DNA from: an uncultured Blautia sp.
GTDB lineage: Bacteria; Bacillota; Clostridia; Lachnospirales; Lachnospiraceae
DNA length: 64,000 bases
Reading direction: 5' to 3'
Assembly: GCA_934424575.1 (NCBI GenBank)
Contig: CAKRXU010000006.1
Span: forward strand, 1 to 64,000
The notes below the pieces were generated by a model, which was not told where the DNA came from, did not search any database, and worked only from the letters and a program-made list of their open reading frames with translations. A program made the position numbers and the translations under genes. Below are positions 25,917 through 34,117 of this stretch, piece after piece (the first letter of the stretch is position 1; every line of letters starts with the position of its first letter).

Positions 25917-27209
25917 ATGGAATTTGCAGTATTAGGGCTGTTTTGCGGCATCCTTATTCTGTGTATTATATGTAATGTTTCTATTATATATGCATTGCTG
26001 GCAGGCTTCGTGATCTTTGGCTGCTATGCAAAGAAAAAAGGCTTTTCGGTAAAAGAGATCCTGCATATGGCGGGCGAGGGCATCTGGAAGGTCAGAAACA
26101 TCCTGATTACTTTTATGCTGATCGGAATGCTGACCGCACTCTGGAGACAGGCAGGAACGATCCCGGCGATCATCTGCTATACGATCCATTTTATAAAACC
26201 GTCGGTTTTTCTTCTGATGGTATTTCTTTTGAATTCGTTGGTTTCGGTGCTGACCGGAACTTCGTTCGGGACGGCGGCAACAGTAGGCGTTGTCTGTGCA
26301 ACGATGGGATCTGTCCTTTCGGTATCTCCGTGGCTCTGCGGGGGCGCGATCCTTTCAGGAATCTTTTTTGGTGACCGCTGTTCACCGGTCTCGACCAGCG
26401 CCCTTCTTGTGTCAGAATTGACAGAGACCAGTATTTACAGAAACATCCGAAATATGGTCCGCAGTGCTCTGGTTCCCTTTGTGCTGGTCTGCATCCTGTA
26501 TACAATGATAGGAATGAAGACTTCCCATACACAGGAACTGCCGGATCTTACCGGAGTTTTTCATCAGGAATTTCGAATCGTCTGGTGGACGCTTCTGCCG
26601 GCACTGGTGATCCTGGTTCTGTCCGTGGCACAGCTCGGAGTCAAAATCTCCATGCTTGCAAGCATTGCCGTGGCACTTGTCTTATGCGTCTGGATACAGG
26701 GGATGCCGCTTATGGAACTTCCGCACATCCTTATCTTTGGATTTCACAGCGAAAATGCAGAAATCGCTTCCATGCTGGATGGAGGAGGGATCGTTTCCAT
26801 GCTGAGGGTAGGCGCGATCGTGTGCCTTTCCTCATCTTATTCAGGGATTTTTGAGAAGACAGGGATCCTCGACGGGATCCAGGCGACCGTAGAGACTCTG
26901 GCACAAAAAACTTTTCCATTTTTTGTAATCCTGCTCACATCAGCAGCAGCCAGTGCGATCGCCTGCAACCAGACACTTGCGATCATGCTGACACAGCAGC
27001 TCTGTGCCAGAACAGAACGAAACAAAGAAAGGTTTGCGAATAATCTGGAGGACAGTGTCGTGATCCTTGCACCGATGATCCCGTGGTCGATCGCGGGGGC
27101 GGTTCCGCTTACAGCAGTCGGTGCACCGCAGAGCAGTATTTTATTCGCGTTTTTCCTGTATCTGCTACCACTTTGCAGGGTATTAAATGGAATTCGGAAG
27201 AAAGGATAA
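25917..27209 (+). CDS. NhaC-family Na+/H+ antiporter-like transporter
   Basis: A 430-residue membrane protein with ten or more hydrophobic segments. LVSVLTGTSFGTAATVGVVCATMG and SGIFFGDRCSPVSTSALL are NhaC-family motifs (re-entrant loop and ion site), and ASAIACNQTLAIMLTQQL matches the second half-repeat. It would exchange sodium or an organic solute with protons. Context between a Nudix enzyme and thiE leaves open uptake of a thiamine precursor. GTAGGAGG precedes the ATG. Confidence 0.87.
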   Translation: MEFAVLGLFCGILILCIICNVSIIYALLAGFVIFGCYAKKKGFSVKEILHMAGEGIWKVRNILITFMLIGMLTALWRQAGTIPAIICYTIHFIKPSVFLLMVFLLNSLVSVLTGTSFGTAATVGVVCATMGSVLSVSPWLCGGAILSGIFFGDRCSPVSTSALLVSELTETSIYRNIRNMVRSALVPFVLVCILYTMIGMKTSHTQELPDLTGVFHQEFRIVWWTLLPALVILVLSVAQLGVKISMLASIAVALVLCVWIQGMPLMELPHILIFGFHSENAEIASMLDGGGIVSMLRVGAIVCLSSSYSGIFEKTGILDGIQATVETLAQKTFPFFVILLTSAAASAIACNQTLAIMLTQQLCARTERNKERFANNLEDSVVILAPMIPWSIAGAVPLTAVGAPQSSILFAFFLYLLPLCRVLNGIRKKG

Positions 27210-27214
27210 GAAAA

Positions 27215-27865
27215 ATGAAATTTACAAGAGAACAGATAGCAAAAGCTCTGAAACTTTATGTCATTACGGATAGAAGCTGGCTGAAAGAAGACGAGACACT
27301 TCTTTCTGTCTGTGAAAAGGTGATCCAGAACGGGGCAACCTTCCTTCAGCTCCGAGAAAAAGAACTGGGTGCAGAAGAGACAAGAAAAGAAGCCATAGAA
27401 CTTCAGAAACTCTGTCGCAGATATAATATCCCCTTTGTAGTGAACGACAGTGTGGAAATCGCATTGGAAATGGATGCGGACGGTGTACATGTCGGTCAGT
27501 CAGATATAAAGGAAAGAGATATCCGCGCGATGATAGGACCGGACAAAATCCTCGGGATGACAGCCAAGACCGTTGAACAGGCGATCGCAGCCGAAAAAGC
27601 CGGAGCAGATTACATCGGAACAGGGGCTGTTTTTGGCAGCACGACAAAGAAAGATGCAAAATATCTTTCCATGGAAGAACTGAAGAAGATCGCAGTATCT
27701 GTCAGCATCCCGGTCGTGGCGATCGGCGGAATCAACAGTGAAAATGTTTCACAGCTTGAGGGCAGCGGAGTCAACGGTGCAGCCGTGATCTCAGGAATTT
27801 TTGCAGCAGAAGATCCGGCAGCAAAAACAGCACAGATGAGCAGACTGACCGATATATTTTGTTAA
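27215..27865 (+). CDS. thiE: Thiamine-phosphate synthase
   Basis: A 216-residue TIM barrel that joins HMP-diphosphate and the thiazole phosphate to make thiamine phosphate. Motifs in order: LYVITDRSWL, GATFLQLREKE, IPFVVNDSVEIALEMDADGVHVGQSD, GADYIGTGAVFGSTTKKD, IPVVAIGGINSENV. ATG 27215 has GAAAGGA upstream; the frame is open further but overlaps the antiporter. No TPP riboswitch is seen in front of the group. Confidence 0.95.
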   Translation: MKFTREQIAKALKLYVITDRSWLKEDETLLSVCEKVIQNGATFLQLREKELGAEETRKEAIELQKLCRRYNIPFVVNDSVEIALEMDADGVHVGQSDIKERDIRAMIGPDKILGMTAKTVEQAIAAEKAGADYIGTGAVFGSTTKKDAKYLSMEELKKIAVSVSIPVVAIGGINSENVSQLEGSGVNGAAVISGIFAAEDPAAKTAQMSRLTDIFC

Positions 27866-27881
27866 AAATAACCCAAATGTA

Positions 27882-27917
27882 TTGTAATTTGTCAAAAAAT
27901 ATGATACTGTATAGAAA
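27882..27917 (+). promoter_or_regulatory. Candidate promoter of the cobalamin-controlled operon
   Basis: TTGTAA (27882-27887) with TACTGT 17 bases on, and TTGTCA (27889-27894) with TAGAAA 17 bases on, lie just before the riboswitch. Neither is a perfect match. Confidence 0.4.
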
Positions 27918-27933
27918 ATTGAATAAAGAAGAT

Positions 27934-28105
27934 AGCAGGTGCCGATGGCATTGTTCATGAGGTTAAAAGGGAAACAGGTGAGAAACCTGTACGATCTCGT
28001 CACTGTAAGCAGGGAGTATGGTTCTGTATGCGTAAGCATGATCACTGGGGAAACCGGGAAGATAGAGCCATATGTTGAGCGGCAAGTCAGGAAACCTGCC
28101 TGTTA
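27934..28105 (+). promoter_or_regulatory. Cobalamin (adenosylcobalamin-type) riboswitch
   Basis: Conserved pieces appear in order: AGGTGCC at the 5' end, TTAAAAGGGAA, GGTGAGAAACC, TCACTGTAAGC with GGGAGT, the B12-box-like TCACTGGGGAAACCGGGAAG, TTGAGCGGCAAGTCAGGA and AACCTGCC. This is the core of the B12 riboswitch; bound corrinoid turns off the genes downstream. Confidence 0.95.
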
Positions 28106-28108
28106 TCT

Positions 28109-28197
28109 GGTACGGGAACATAGGATTCCAGATCACGAGTAATTGGTCGTACCGTTTTTTCTGACAGACCATTTACCCTTTTTCAAGGGCTTTTTTT
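28109..28197 (+). terminator. Riboswitch expression platform with terminators
   Basis: GGTACG (28109-28114) can pair with CGTACC (28148-28153), followed by TTTTTT: a terminator right after the aptamer. A second, smaller hairpin (CCCTT-TTTC-AAGGG, 28176-28189) is followed by seven T residues. B12 binding is expected to favour termination. Confidence 0.75.
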
Positions 28198-28334
28198 GTG
28201 TACAGGATTCTGCCCATGTTTTCGTACTTTATAAGTTTCGCTGATGAATAATTTACATAAAAGCTACATCAGGACGACGGATTCCAATAAGGAACAGCCG
28301 CCAGGAACGTTTCGTGTCAAAGGAGGACAAAAAC

Positions 28335-29705
28335 ATGAAAAACAAAACTGTAAAAGCACTTGCAACACTGTTGGCAATCACAACCGTATCTATGATGGGT
28401 ACAGCAGGAGTTATGGCTGCTGACAATACAGCAGAGGACACTGCAACAGAGGCAGTTGCAGATACAGAAGAAACAGCAGACGACGCAGAAGCTACAGATG
28501 ATGCGGCAGAGGCATCTGATGATGACCAGGCAGCAGCAGACAACGTTGCAGCACTGATCGACAAGATCTATGTTCAGGAAAGAAATGACACAACAGACGA
28601 AGACTGTAAGGCAGCCAAAGAAGCATGGGATGCACTGACAGACGCACAGAAAGAACTGGTAGAAGGCGAAGAAGCAAGCCCGGAATATTTCGGACGTGAC
28701 ACAGGCGATGCTTCCCAGGATGATCCGCGTAACCAGGATGAGATCGGTGAGAACGAACTTCTTGTAGTAAGCTTTGGTACTTCCTTCAACGACAGCCGTG
28801 CACAGGATATCAAGGGAATCGAAGATGCCCTGACAGCTGCTTATCCGGATTGGTCCGTAAGACGTGCTTTCACAGCACAGATCATCATCAACCATGTAGA
28901 GGCAAGAGATGATGAAGTGATCGACAACATGGATCAGGCTCTTGACCGTGCAGTAGCAAACGGAGTTAAGAATCTTGTTGTTCAGCCTACACATCTGATG
29001 CATGGTGCTGAGTACGATGAGATGGTAGAAGCAATCGACAACTACAAAGACAAATTCGAATCTGTAGCAATCGCAGAGCCAATGCTTGGTGAAGTTGGTG
29101 ATGACGCTACTGTGATCAACGACGACAAGAAAGCAGTTGCACAGGCTATCACAGATGAAGCTTGCAAGGTGGCAGGATATGACAGCATGGAAGCAGCCGC
29201 TGAAGACGGAACAGCATTCGTATTCATGGGACATGGTACTTCTCATACAGCAAACGTAACATACGATCAGATGCAGACACAGATGGAAGACCTTGGATTC
29301 ACAAACGCTTTCATCGGAACTGTTGAAGGTGAGCCGGAAGACACAGCATGCGAGGAAGTTATCGCTAAGGTTAAAGATGCAGGCTTCAAGAAAGTCGTTC
29401 TTCGTCCACTTATGGTTGTAGCTGGTGACCATGCAAACAATGATATGGCTGGTGATGATGAAGATTCCTGGAAGAGCCAGTTCGAGGCATCCGGAGCATT
29501 TGACAGCGTTGACTGCCAGATCGAAGGTCTTGGAAGAATCGCAGCAGTTGAAGATCTGTATGTAGCACATGCAAAAGCAGCTATCGATTCTCTGGGAACA
29601 GCTGATGCAGAAGAAGCAACAGCTGATACAGAAGAAGCTTCTGATGATGCAGCAGCAGAAACAACAGATGATGCAGCTGAAACAACAGAAGAAGCAGCAG
29701 AATAA
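28335..29705 (+). CDS. cbiK: Exported CbiK-type anaerobic cobaltochelatase
   Basis: A 456-residue protein. Residues 1-29 are a signal peptide (TAGVMAAD). A very acidic Ala/Thr/Asp/Glu stretch (about 30-75) follows, then a short conserved linker ending DPRNQDEIGENE, the CbiK chelatase domain (about 137-420), and another acidic tail. Likely catalytic or metal-binding residues are H220 and H223 (PTHLMHGAEYDE), H300 and H304 (GHGTSHT) and H366 (AGDHANNDMAG). CbiK inserts cobalt into sirohydrochlorin, normally in the cytoplasm; exported forms are known from sulfate reducers. AAAGGAGG fixes ATG 28335. First gene after a cobalamin riboswitch, ahead of an ABC importer, so a role in metal or tetrapyrrole capture outside the cell is inferred. 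Confidence 0.93.
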   Translation: MKNKTVKALATLLAITTVSMMGTAGVMAADNTAEDTATEAVADTEETADDAEATDDAAEASDDDQAAADNVAALIDKIYVQERNDTTDEDCKAAKEAWDALTDAQKELVEGEEASPEYFGRDTGDASQDDPRNQDEIGENELLVVSFGTSFNDSRAQDIKGIEDALTAAYPDWSVRRAFTAQIIINHVEARDDEVIDNMDQALDRAVANGVKNLVVQPTHLMHGAEYDEMVEAIDNYKDKFESVAIAEPMLGEVGDDATVINDDKKAVAQAITDEACKVAGYDSMEAAAEDGTAFVFMGHGTSHTANVTYDQMQTQMEDLGFTNAFIGTVEGEPEDTACEEVIAKVKDAGFKKVVLRPLMVVAGDHANNDMAGDDEDSWKSQFEASGAFDSVDCQIEGLGRIAAVEDLYVAHAKAAIDSLGTADAEEATADTEEASDDAAAETTDDAAETTEEAAE

Positions 29706-29747
29706 TAAATAAGAAGATTTGTATGCAATCTGCGTACAGGTAAATGG

Positions 29748-29784
29748 CTGCCCGGAAAGTTTGATAACTTCCGGGCAGTTTTTG
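29748..29784 (+). terminator. Terminator within the cbiK operon
   Basis: CTGCCCGGAA (29748-29757) pairs with TTCCGGGCAG (29769-29778), then TTTTT. It would lower, not abolish, expression of the transporter genes relative to cbiK, unless they also have a separate promoter. Confidence 0.8.
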
Positions 29785-29824
29785 GGATAATAAGATTTTA
29801 ATGAGAACAGGGAGGAAATTGAAG

Positions 29825-30736
29825 ATGAAACGTTCAGTCGCTTTTATGGCATGTGTATTAAGCTCCGCTATGGTACTGGGAAGCTTTAGTCCGGTACTGG
29901 CAGCAGATACCAAAGAGAAGACAGAAACTTCAGAAACAGCAGAGGCAGAAGAAACCACGGAAGTTTCCGACACAGACAGCACTGTGCTGGAAGACGGTGT
30001 TTATACTGCCGAATTTGATACAGACAGTAATATGTTCCATGTAAATGAGGCAAATGATGGTAAGGGAACCCTTACAGTAAAAGATGGTAAAATGACGATC
30101 CATGTAAGCCTTGTTTCCAAAAGCATTGTCAATCTTTTTTCTGGAACAGCGGAAGATGCACAGAAGGATGGGGCAGAACTGATCCAGCCTACCACAGATA
30201 CCGTTACATACAGCGATGGTCTGAGTGATGAAGTCTATGGATTTGACATTCCGGTTCCGGCGATCGATCAGGAATTTGACGTAGCCCTGATCGGAAAGAA
30301 AAACAAATGGTATGACCACAAAGTAAAAGTAACCAATCCGCAGAAAGAATCCGACAGTGAAGCTTCAGAGGAGACAACAGAGGACAAGAAGACGGTGAAA
30401 GATCTGAAACTTGAGGATGGCAAGTATACAGTGGATGTTGCAATGGAAGGCGGCAGCGGCAAGGCAAGCGTAGATTCTCCGACAGCGATCGAGATCAAAG
30501 ACGGCAAGATCACTGCAACCATCGTATGGAGCAGCCCGAATTATGATTACATGCTTATTAATGATGAAAAATATGAACCAGTCAACGAGGACGGAAATTC
30601 TACATTTGAGATTCCGGTAGATGCTTTTGATTATAAGATGCCTGTAACAGCAGATACAGTGGCAATGAGTACACCTCATGAGATTGATTATACATTACAG
30701 TTTGATTCCACAAGCATTAAAGAGGCAGAAAAATAA
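29825..30736 (+). CDS. Exported two-repeat protein of unknown function
   Basis: A 303-residue protein with a signal peptide (1-29, PVLAAD) and an acidic Thr/Glu linker. Two similar domains follow: LEDGVYTAEFDTDSNMFHVNEANDGKGTLTVKDGKMTIHVSL (from about 56) and LEDGKYTVDVAMEGGSGKASVDSPTAIEIKDGKITATIVW (from about 197), each about 110-120 residues, beta-rich, ending near FDIPVPA and FEIPVDA. The pattern DGxYT...KDGKxT recalls NEAT-type haem-binding domains, but the assignment is not certain. GGGAGG fixes ATG 29825. Between the chelatase and the binding protein, it may pass a tetrapyrrole or metal to the importer. Confidence 0.8.
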   Translation: MKRSVAFMACVLSSAMVLGSFSPVLAADTKEKTETSETAEAEETTEVSDTDSTVLEDGVYTAEFDTDSNMFHVNEANDGKGTLTVKDGKMTIHVSLVSKSIVNLFSGTAEDAQKDGAELIQPTTDTVTYSDGLSDEVYGFDIPVPAIDQEFDVALIGKKNKWYDHKVKVTNPQKESDSEASEETTEDKKTVKDLKLEDGKYTVDVAMEGGSGKASVDSPTAIEIKDGKITATIVWSSPNYDYMLINDEKYEPVNEDGNSTFEIPVDAFDYKMPVTADTVAMSTPHEIDYTLQFDSTSIKEAEK

Positions 30737-30738
30737 CA

Positions 30739-31941
30739 ATGAAAAAGAAATGGTACAAAATATTCTGTGCGATGCTGACATCGGTTTTTCTTGTGTCGGC
30801 TCCGGCAGTTACACAGGCGGCAGCACAAAGTGAGGCACAGACCGAAAATGCACAGGAAGAAACTTCAGAAACTGACAGGGAAATACCAGAGGAACTGGCT
30901 GGACTGAAATATGATCACAGTCTGGAGCTTGAGTATGCAGACCAGTTTGCAGTTGATTATTATGAGGGCGGCTATGCGCTGATCTCAATTGTCAGCAGCG
31001 GACAGTTTCTTCTTGTACCGGAGGGAAAAGAAGTACCGGAAGGACTTGATGAAGATATTACCGTGATCCGGCAGCCAGTGCAGAATATCTATCTGGTCGC
31101 AACTTCTGCAATGGACCTTTTCTGTGCATTGGACGGTCTGGACAGCATCAGTCTTTCTGGCACAAATGCAGATGGCTGGTACATAGATGAGGCAAAACAG
31201 GCGATGGAGGATGGCAGTATCACTTTCGCGGGTAAATACAGTGCACCGGATTATGAACTGATCTTGTCAAAAAAATGTGATCTTGCAATTGAGTCTACAA
31301 TGATCTATCATCAGCCGGAAGTTCAGGAGAAACTGGAACAGTTTGGAATCCCGGTTCTGGTGGAACATTCCAGTTATGAGAGCCATCCGCTTGGAAGAAC
31401 AGAGTGGATCAAACTTTATGGAGTTCTTCTTGGCAAAGAGGACCAGGCAGAGAAACTTTTTCAGGAGCAGGTCGACAAGCTCAAATCTGTAGAGGACAGT
31501 GAAAACACAGGAAAGACGGTGGCTTTTTTCTATATTAATTCTATGGGTGCTGCAAATGTGCGCAAATCAAATGACTATGTGTCAAAAATGATCGAACTTG
31601 CCGGTGGGGAGTACATTTTCCATGATCCGGCAGAAGATGACAATGCACTTTCCACTATGAATATGCAGATGGAAGAATTTTATGCGAAGGCAAAGGATGC
31701 GGACTATATCATTTACAACAGCACGATCGACGGAGAACTGAACTCGATCGATGAACTTCTTTCCAAGAGTTCACTGCTTGCTGATTTCAAGGCTGTGAAG
31801 GATGGAAATGTCTGGTGCACCGGTCAGAATCTTTTTCAGGAGACAATGGGGCTGGCAACGATGATCGAAGATATTCACACTATGCTGACTTCGGATGACC
31901 CGGATCTGGATTCTCTTACCTATATGAAAAAACTGAAATAA
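30739..31941 (+). CDS. ABC transporter substrate-binding protein (BtuF/FecB type)
   Basis: A 400-residue exported binding protein: signal peptide to about residue 29 (no lipobox Cys is apparent), acidic linker, then a Peripla_BP_2 fold with two lobes (LISIVSSGQFLLVPEG...; FAGKYSAPDYELILSKKCDLAIESTMIYHQPEVQEKLEQFGIPVLVE; GKTVAFFYINSMGAANVRKSNDYVSKMIELAGGEYIF). The family binds B12, haem or ferric siderophores. How it is held at the membrane is unclear. It starts 2 bases after the previous stop and is followed by its permease and ATPase. Confidence 0.9.
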   Translation: MKKKWYKIFCAMLTSVFLVSAPAVTQAAAQSEAQTENAQEETSETDREIPEELAGLKYDHSLELEYADQFAVDYYEGGYALISIVSSGQFLLVPEGKEVPEGLDEDITVIRQPVQNIYLVATSAMDLFCALDGLDSISLSGTNADGWYIDEAKQAMEDGSITFAGKYSAPDYELILSKKCDLAIESTMIYHQPEVQEKLEQFGIPVLVEHSSYESHPLGRTEWIKLYGVLLGKEDQAEKLFQEQVDKLKSVEDSENTGKTVAFFYINSMGAANVRKSNDYVSKMIELAGGEYIFHDPAEDDNALSTMNMQMEEFYAKAKDADYIIYNSTIDGELNSIDELLSKSSLLADFKAVKDGNVWCTGQNLFQETMGLATMIEDIHTMLTSDDPDLDSLTYMKKLK

Positions 31942-31951
31942 GGGGAAAAAC

Positions 31952-32968
31952 ATGCGCAGAAAACTACATTTCAGATACTGGTTATCTTTTATTATCCTGA
32001 TCGTGCTTCTGGGAATCCTGATTTTCTGGAACATTAATTCTGGAAGCATTCCAATCTCGCTGAAAGATGTATTTCGGATTCTTTTTCTGAAAGACGGAAC
32101 AGAAACCTCCTATAATATCATATGGGAAATCCGTCTGCCAAGAATCCTGGCAGCGGTGATCCTTGGCGGTGCTTTGTCCGTATCAGGATTTTTGCTTCAG
32201 ACTTTTTTTGGTAATCCGATCGCAGGACCATTTGTACTGGGAATCTCTTCCGGGGCAAAGCTGACAGTAGCTCTGACTATGATATTCCTTCTTGGAAAAT
32301 CTATGACAGCGACTTCCAGTGTGATGATCATTGCTGCCTTTGCCGGTTCCATGATTTCCATGGGATTTGTCCTTTTGATCGCAAAAAAGGTAAAACAGAT
32401 GTCCATGCTGGTCATCAGCGGGATTATGATCGGATATATCTGTTCGGCGATAACAGATTTTGTAGTGACTTTTGCGGATGATTCCAATATTGTAAACCTT
32501 CATAACTGGTCAATGGGAAGTTTTTCCGGAACGACATGGGAGAATGTTTCCACAATGACGGTCGTAGTCATGACGGCACTGATCATTACCTTCCTGATGT
32601 CAAAGCCGATAGGGGCTTATCAGCTTGGAGAGGGATATGCGCAGAATATGGGTGTGAACATTAAGGCGTTCAGAATCGCGCTGATCTTGCTTTCCAGTGT
32701 CCTTTCTGCCTGTGTGACGGCTTTTGCAGGACCTATTTCTTTTGTCGGTATTGCAGTCCCGCATCTTGTCAAGAGCCTTCTCAAGACATCAAAGCCGCTT
32801 CTTGTGATTCCGGCATGTTTTCTCGGCGGGGCAGTATTCTGTCTGTTCTGTGATCTGATCGCGAGAACGGTGTTTGCACCAACAGAACTTAGCATCAGTT
32901 CCGTGACAGCAGTATTTGGCGCACCGATTGTCATCTATATTATGGTCCGCAGAAAGAAGAGGGTGTGA
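31952..32968 (+). CDS. ABC transporter permease (FecCD/BtuC family)
   Basis: A 338-residue membrane protein with about ten helices. Family motifs are clear: IRLPRILAAVILGGALSVSGFLLQTFFGNPIAGPFVLGISSGA, LLSSVLSACVTAFAGPISFVGIAVPHLVK and the C-terminal TELSISSVTAVFGAPIVIYIMVRRKK. It forms the channel of an importer for corrinoids, haem or iron chelates. AAGGGG precedes the ATG; the stop overlaps the ATPase start. Confidence 0.95.
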   Translation: MRRKLHFRYWLSFIILIVLLGILIFWNINSGSIPISLKDVFRILFLKDGTETSYNIIWEIRLPRILAAVILGGALSVSGFLLQTFFGNPIAGPFVLGISSGAKLTVALTMIFLLGKSMTATSSVMIIAAFAGSMISMGFVLLIAKKVKQMSMLVISGIMIGYICSAITDFVVTFADDSNIVNLHNWSMGSFSGTTWENVSTMTVVVMTALIITFLMSKPIGAYQLGEGYAQNMGVNIKAFRIALILLSSVLSACVTAFAGPISFVGIAVPHLVKSLLKTSKPLLVIPACFLGGAVFCLFCDLIARTVFAPTELSISSVTAVFGAPIVIYIMVRRKKRV

Positions 32969-34062
32969 TGGGAGAATATTTTATTCATACAGATCAGATG
33001 GTAGTCGGCTATGACGGCAAGCCTTTGATCAAAGACGTAGAGATCAAGCTGAAACGAGGAGAAATCCTCACGCTGATCGGACCGAACGGTGCGGGCAAGT
33101 CCACCATCCTCAAAAGTATGACACGGCAGTTAAAGCTTGTTGCCGGAACCGTTTATATGAATGAGGAAATGATGAGCAAAATGTCCGGCAAAGAAGTAGC
33201 AAAAAAACTGGCGGTCGTTATGACGGAACGCATTCAGCCGGAACTTATGACCTGTGAGGACATTGTGGCAACGGGTCGGTATCCTTATACAGGTACACTT
33301 GGAATCCTTTCGTCAGAAGACTGGGAAAAAGTCCACAGAGCAATGGAGATGGTTCATGCGATGGATTTTAAGGACAGGGATTTTACTGCGATCAGCGACG
33401 GACAGCGTCAGAGAATCCTTCTGGCAAGGGCAATCTGCCAGGAACCAGAAGTGATCGTTCTGGATGAGCCGACATCATTTCTCGACATTCGACACAAACT
33501 GGAACTGCTTTCTATCCTGAAACAGATGGTGCTGGAAAATCATACAGCAGTTCTTATGTCTTTACATGAGCTGGACCTTGCACAGAAGATATCGGACAAA
33601 GTGATCTGTGTGCATGGAGACAGGATTGAGAAATATGGTTCACCGGAAGAAATCTTTACTTCGGAATATATCCATCATCTCTATGGAATCACAACGGGAA
33701 GTTATAATGCCGCCTTTGGCTGTCTGGAAATGGGGGCACCGAAAGGCAGCCCGAAAGTCTTTGTGATCGGTGGAAATGGGACAGGAATTCCTACATACAG
33801 ACGTTTGCAGCGTGCAGGCATTCCATTTGCGGCAGGTGTACTTCATAAGAATGATGTGGACTGTCAGGTAGCGCAGGATCTTGCAGCAGAAGTGATCGTG
33901 GAAGAACCTTTTGAGGAAATTTCGGAGGAATCTTATCAGAAGGCATATCAGTGTATGGAAAAATGTGAAGAAGTGATTTGCTGCATTGATGTATTCGGCA
34001 GCATGAACAGAAAAAATCAGAAACTTGCAGAGGCAGCAAAATGTCTTGGCAAGTTGAAATAA
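32968..34062 (+). CDS. ABC transporter ATPase (FecE/BtuD family) with extra C-terminal domain
   Basis: A 364-residue protein. Residues 1-250 are an ABC ATPase: Walker A GPNGAGKST (about 38-46), Q-loop region TERIQPELMTCEDIVATGRYPYTG, signature ISDGQRQRILLARA (about 142), Walker B VIVLDEPTSFLD and the H-loop MSLHE. About 110 further residues (from about 255) begin PKVFVIGGNGTGIPTYRRLQRAGIPFAAGVLHKNDVDCQVAQDLAAEVIVEEPFEEIS, a Rossmann-like unit seen on some clostridial ATPases of this family. Its start overlaps the permease stop (GTGATG). It powers import into the cytoplasm. Confidence 0.94.
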   Translation: MGEYFIHTDQMVVGYDGKPLIKDVEIKLKRGEILTLIGPNGAGKSTILKSMTRQLKLVAGTVYMNEEMMSKMSGKEVAKKLAVVMTERIQPELMTCEDIVATGRYPYTGTLGILSSEDWEKVHRAMEMVHAMDFKDRDFTAISDGQRQRILLARAICQEPEVIVLDEPTSFLDIRHKLELLSILKQMVLENHTAVLMSLHELDLAQKISDKVICVHGDRIEKYGSPEEIFTSEYIHHLYGITTGSYNAAFGCLEMGAPKGSPKVFVIGGNGTGIPTYRRLQRAGIPFAAGVLHKNDVDCQVAQDLAAEVIVEEPFEEISEESYQKAYQCMEKCEEVICCIDVFGSMNRKNQKLAEAAKCLGKLK

Positions 34063-34066
34063 AAAT

Positions 34067-34117
34067 CATGGGGACGGAGTTATATGGCACTTAAGGGCCA
34101 TTAACTCCGTCCCCATG
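34067..34117. repeat. Large palindrome CATGGGGACGGAGTTA / reverse complement
   Basis: A perfect 16-bp inverted repeat (34067-34082 and 34102-34117) with a second inner hairpin (ATGGC / GCCAT). It can end both convergent transcripts, but its length, GC-rich arms and overlap with the last codons of tetR look like a REP- or MITE-type repeat that has become the 3' end of that gene. Confidence 0.75.

Noticed and set aside
28317..29570. A 417-codon minus-strand ORF opposite cbiK
   Set aside because: It is a shadow of the Asp/Glu/Ala-rich plus-strand gene: its Cys/Val/Ile-rich protein makes no sense as a fold, and no minus-strand ribosome site or promoter supports it.
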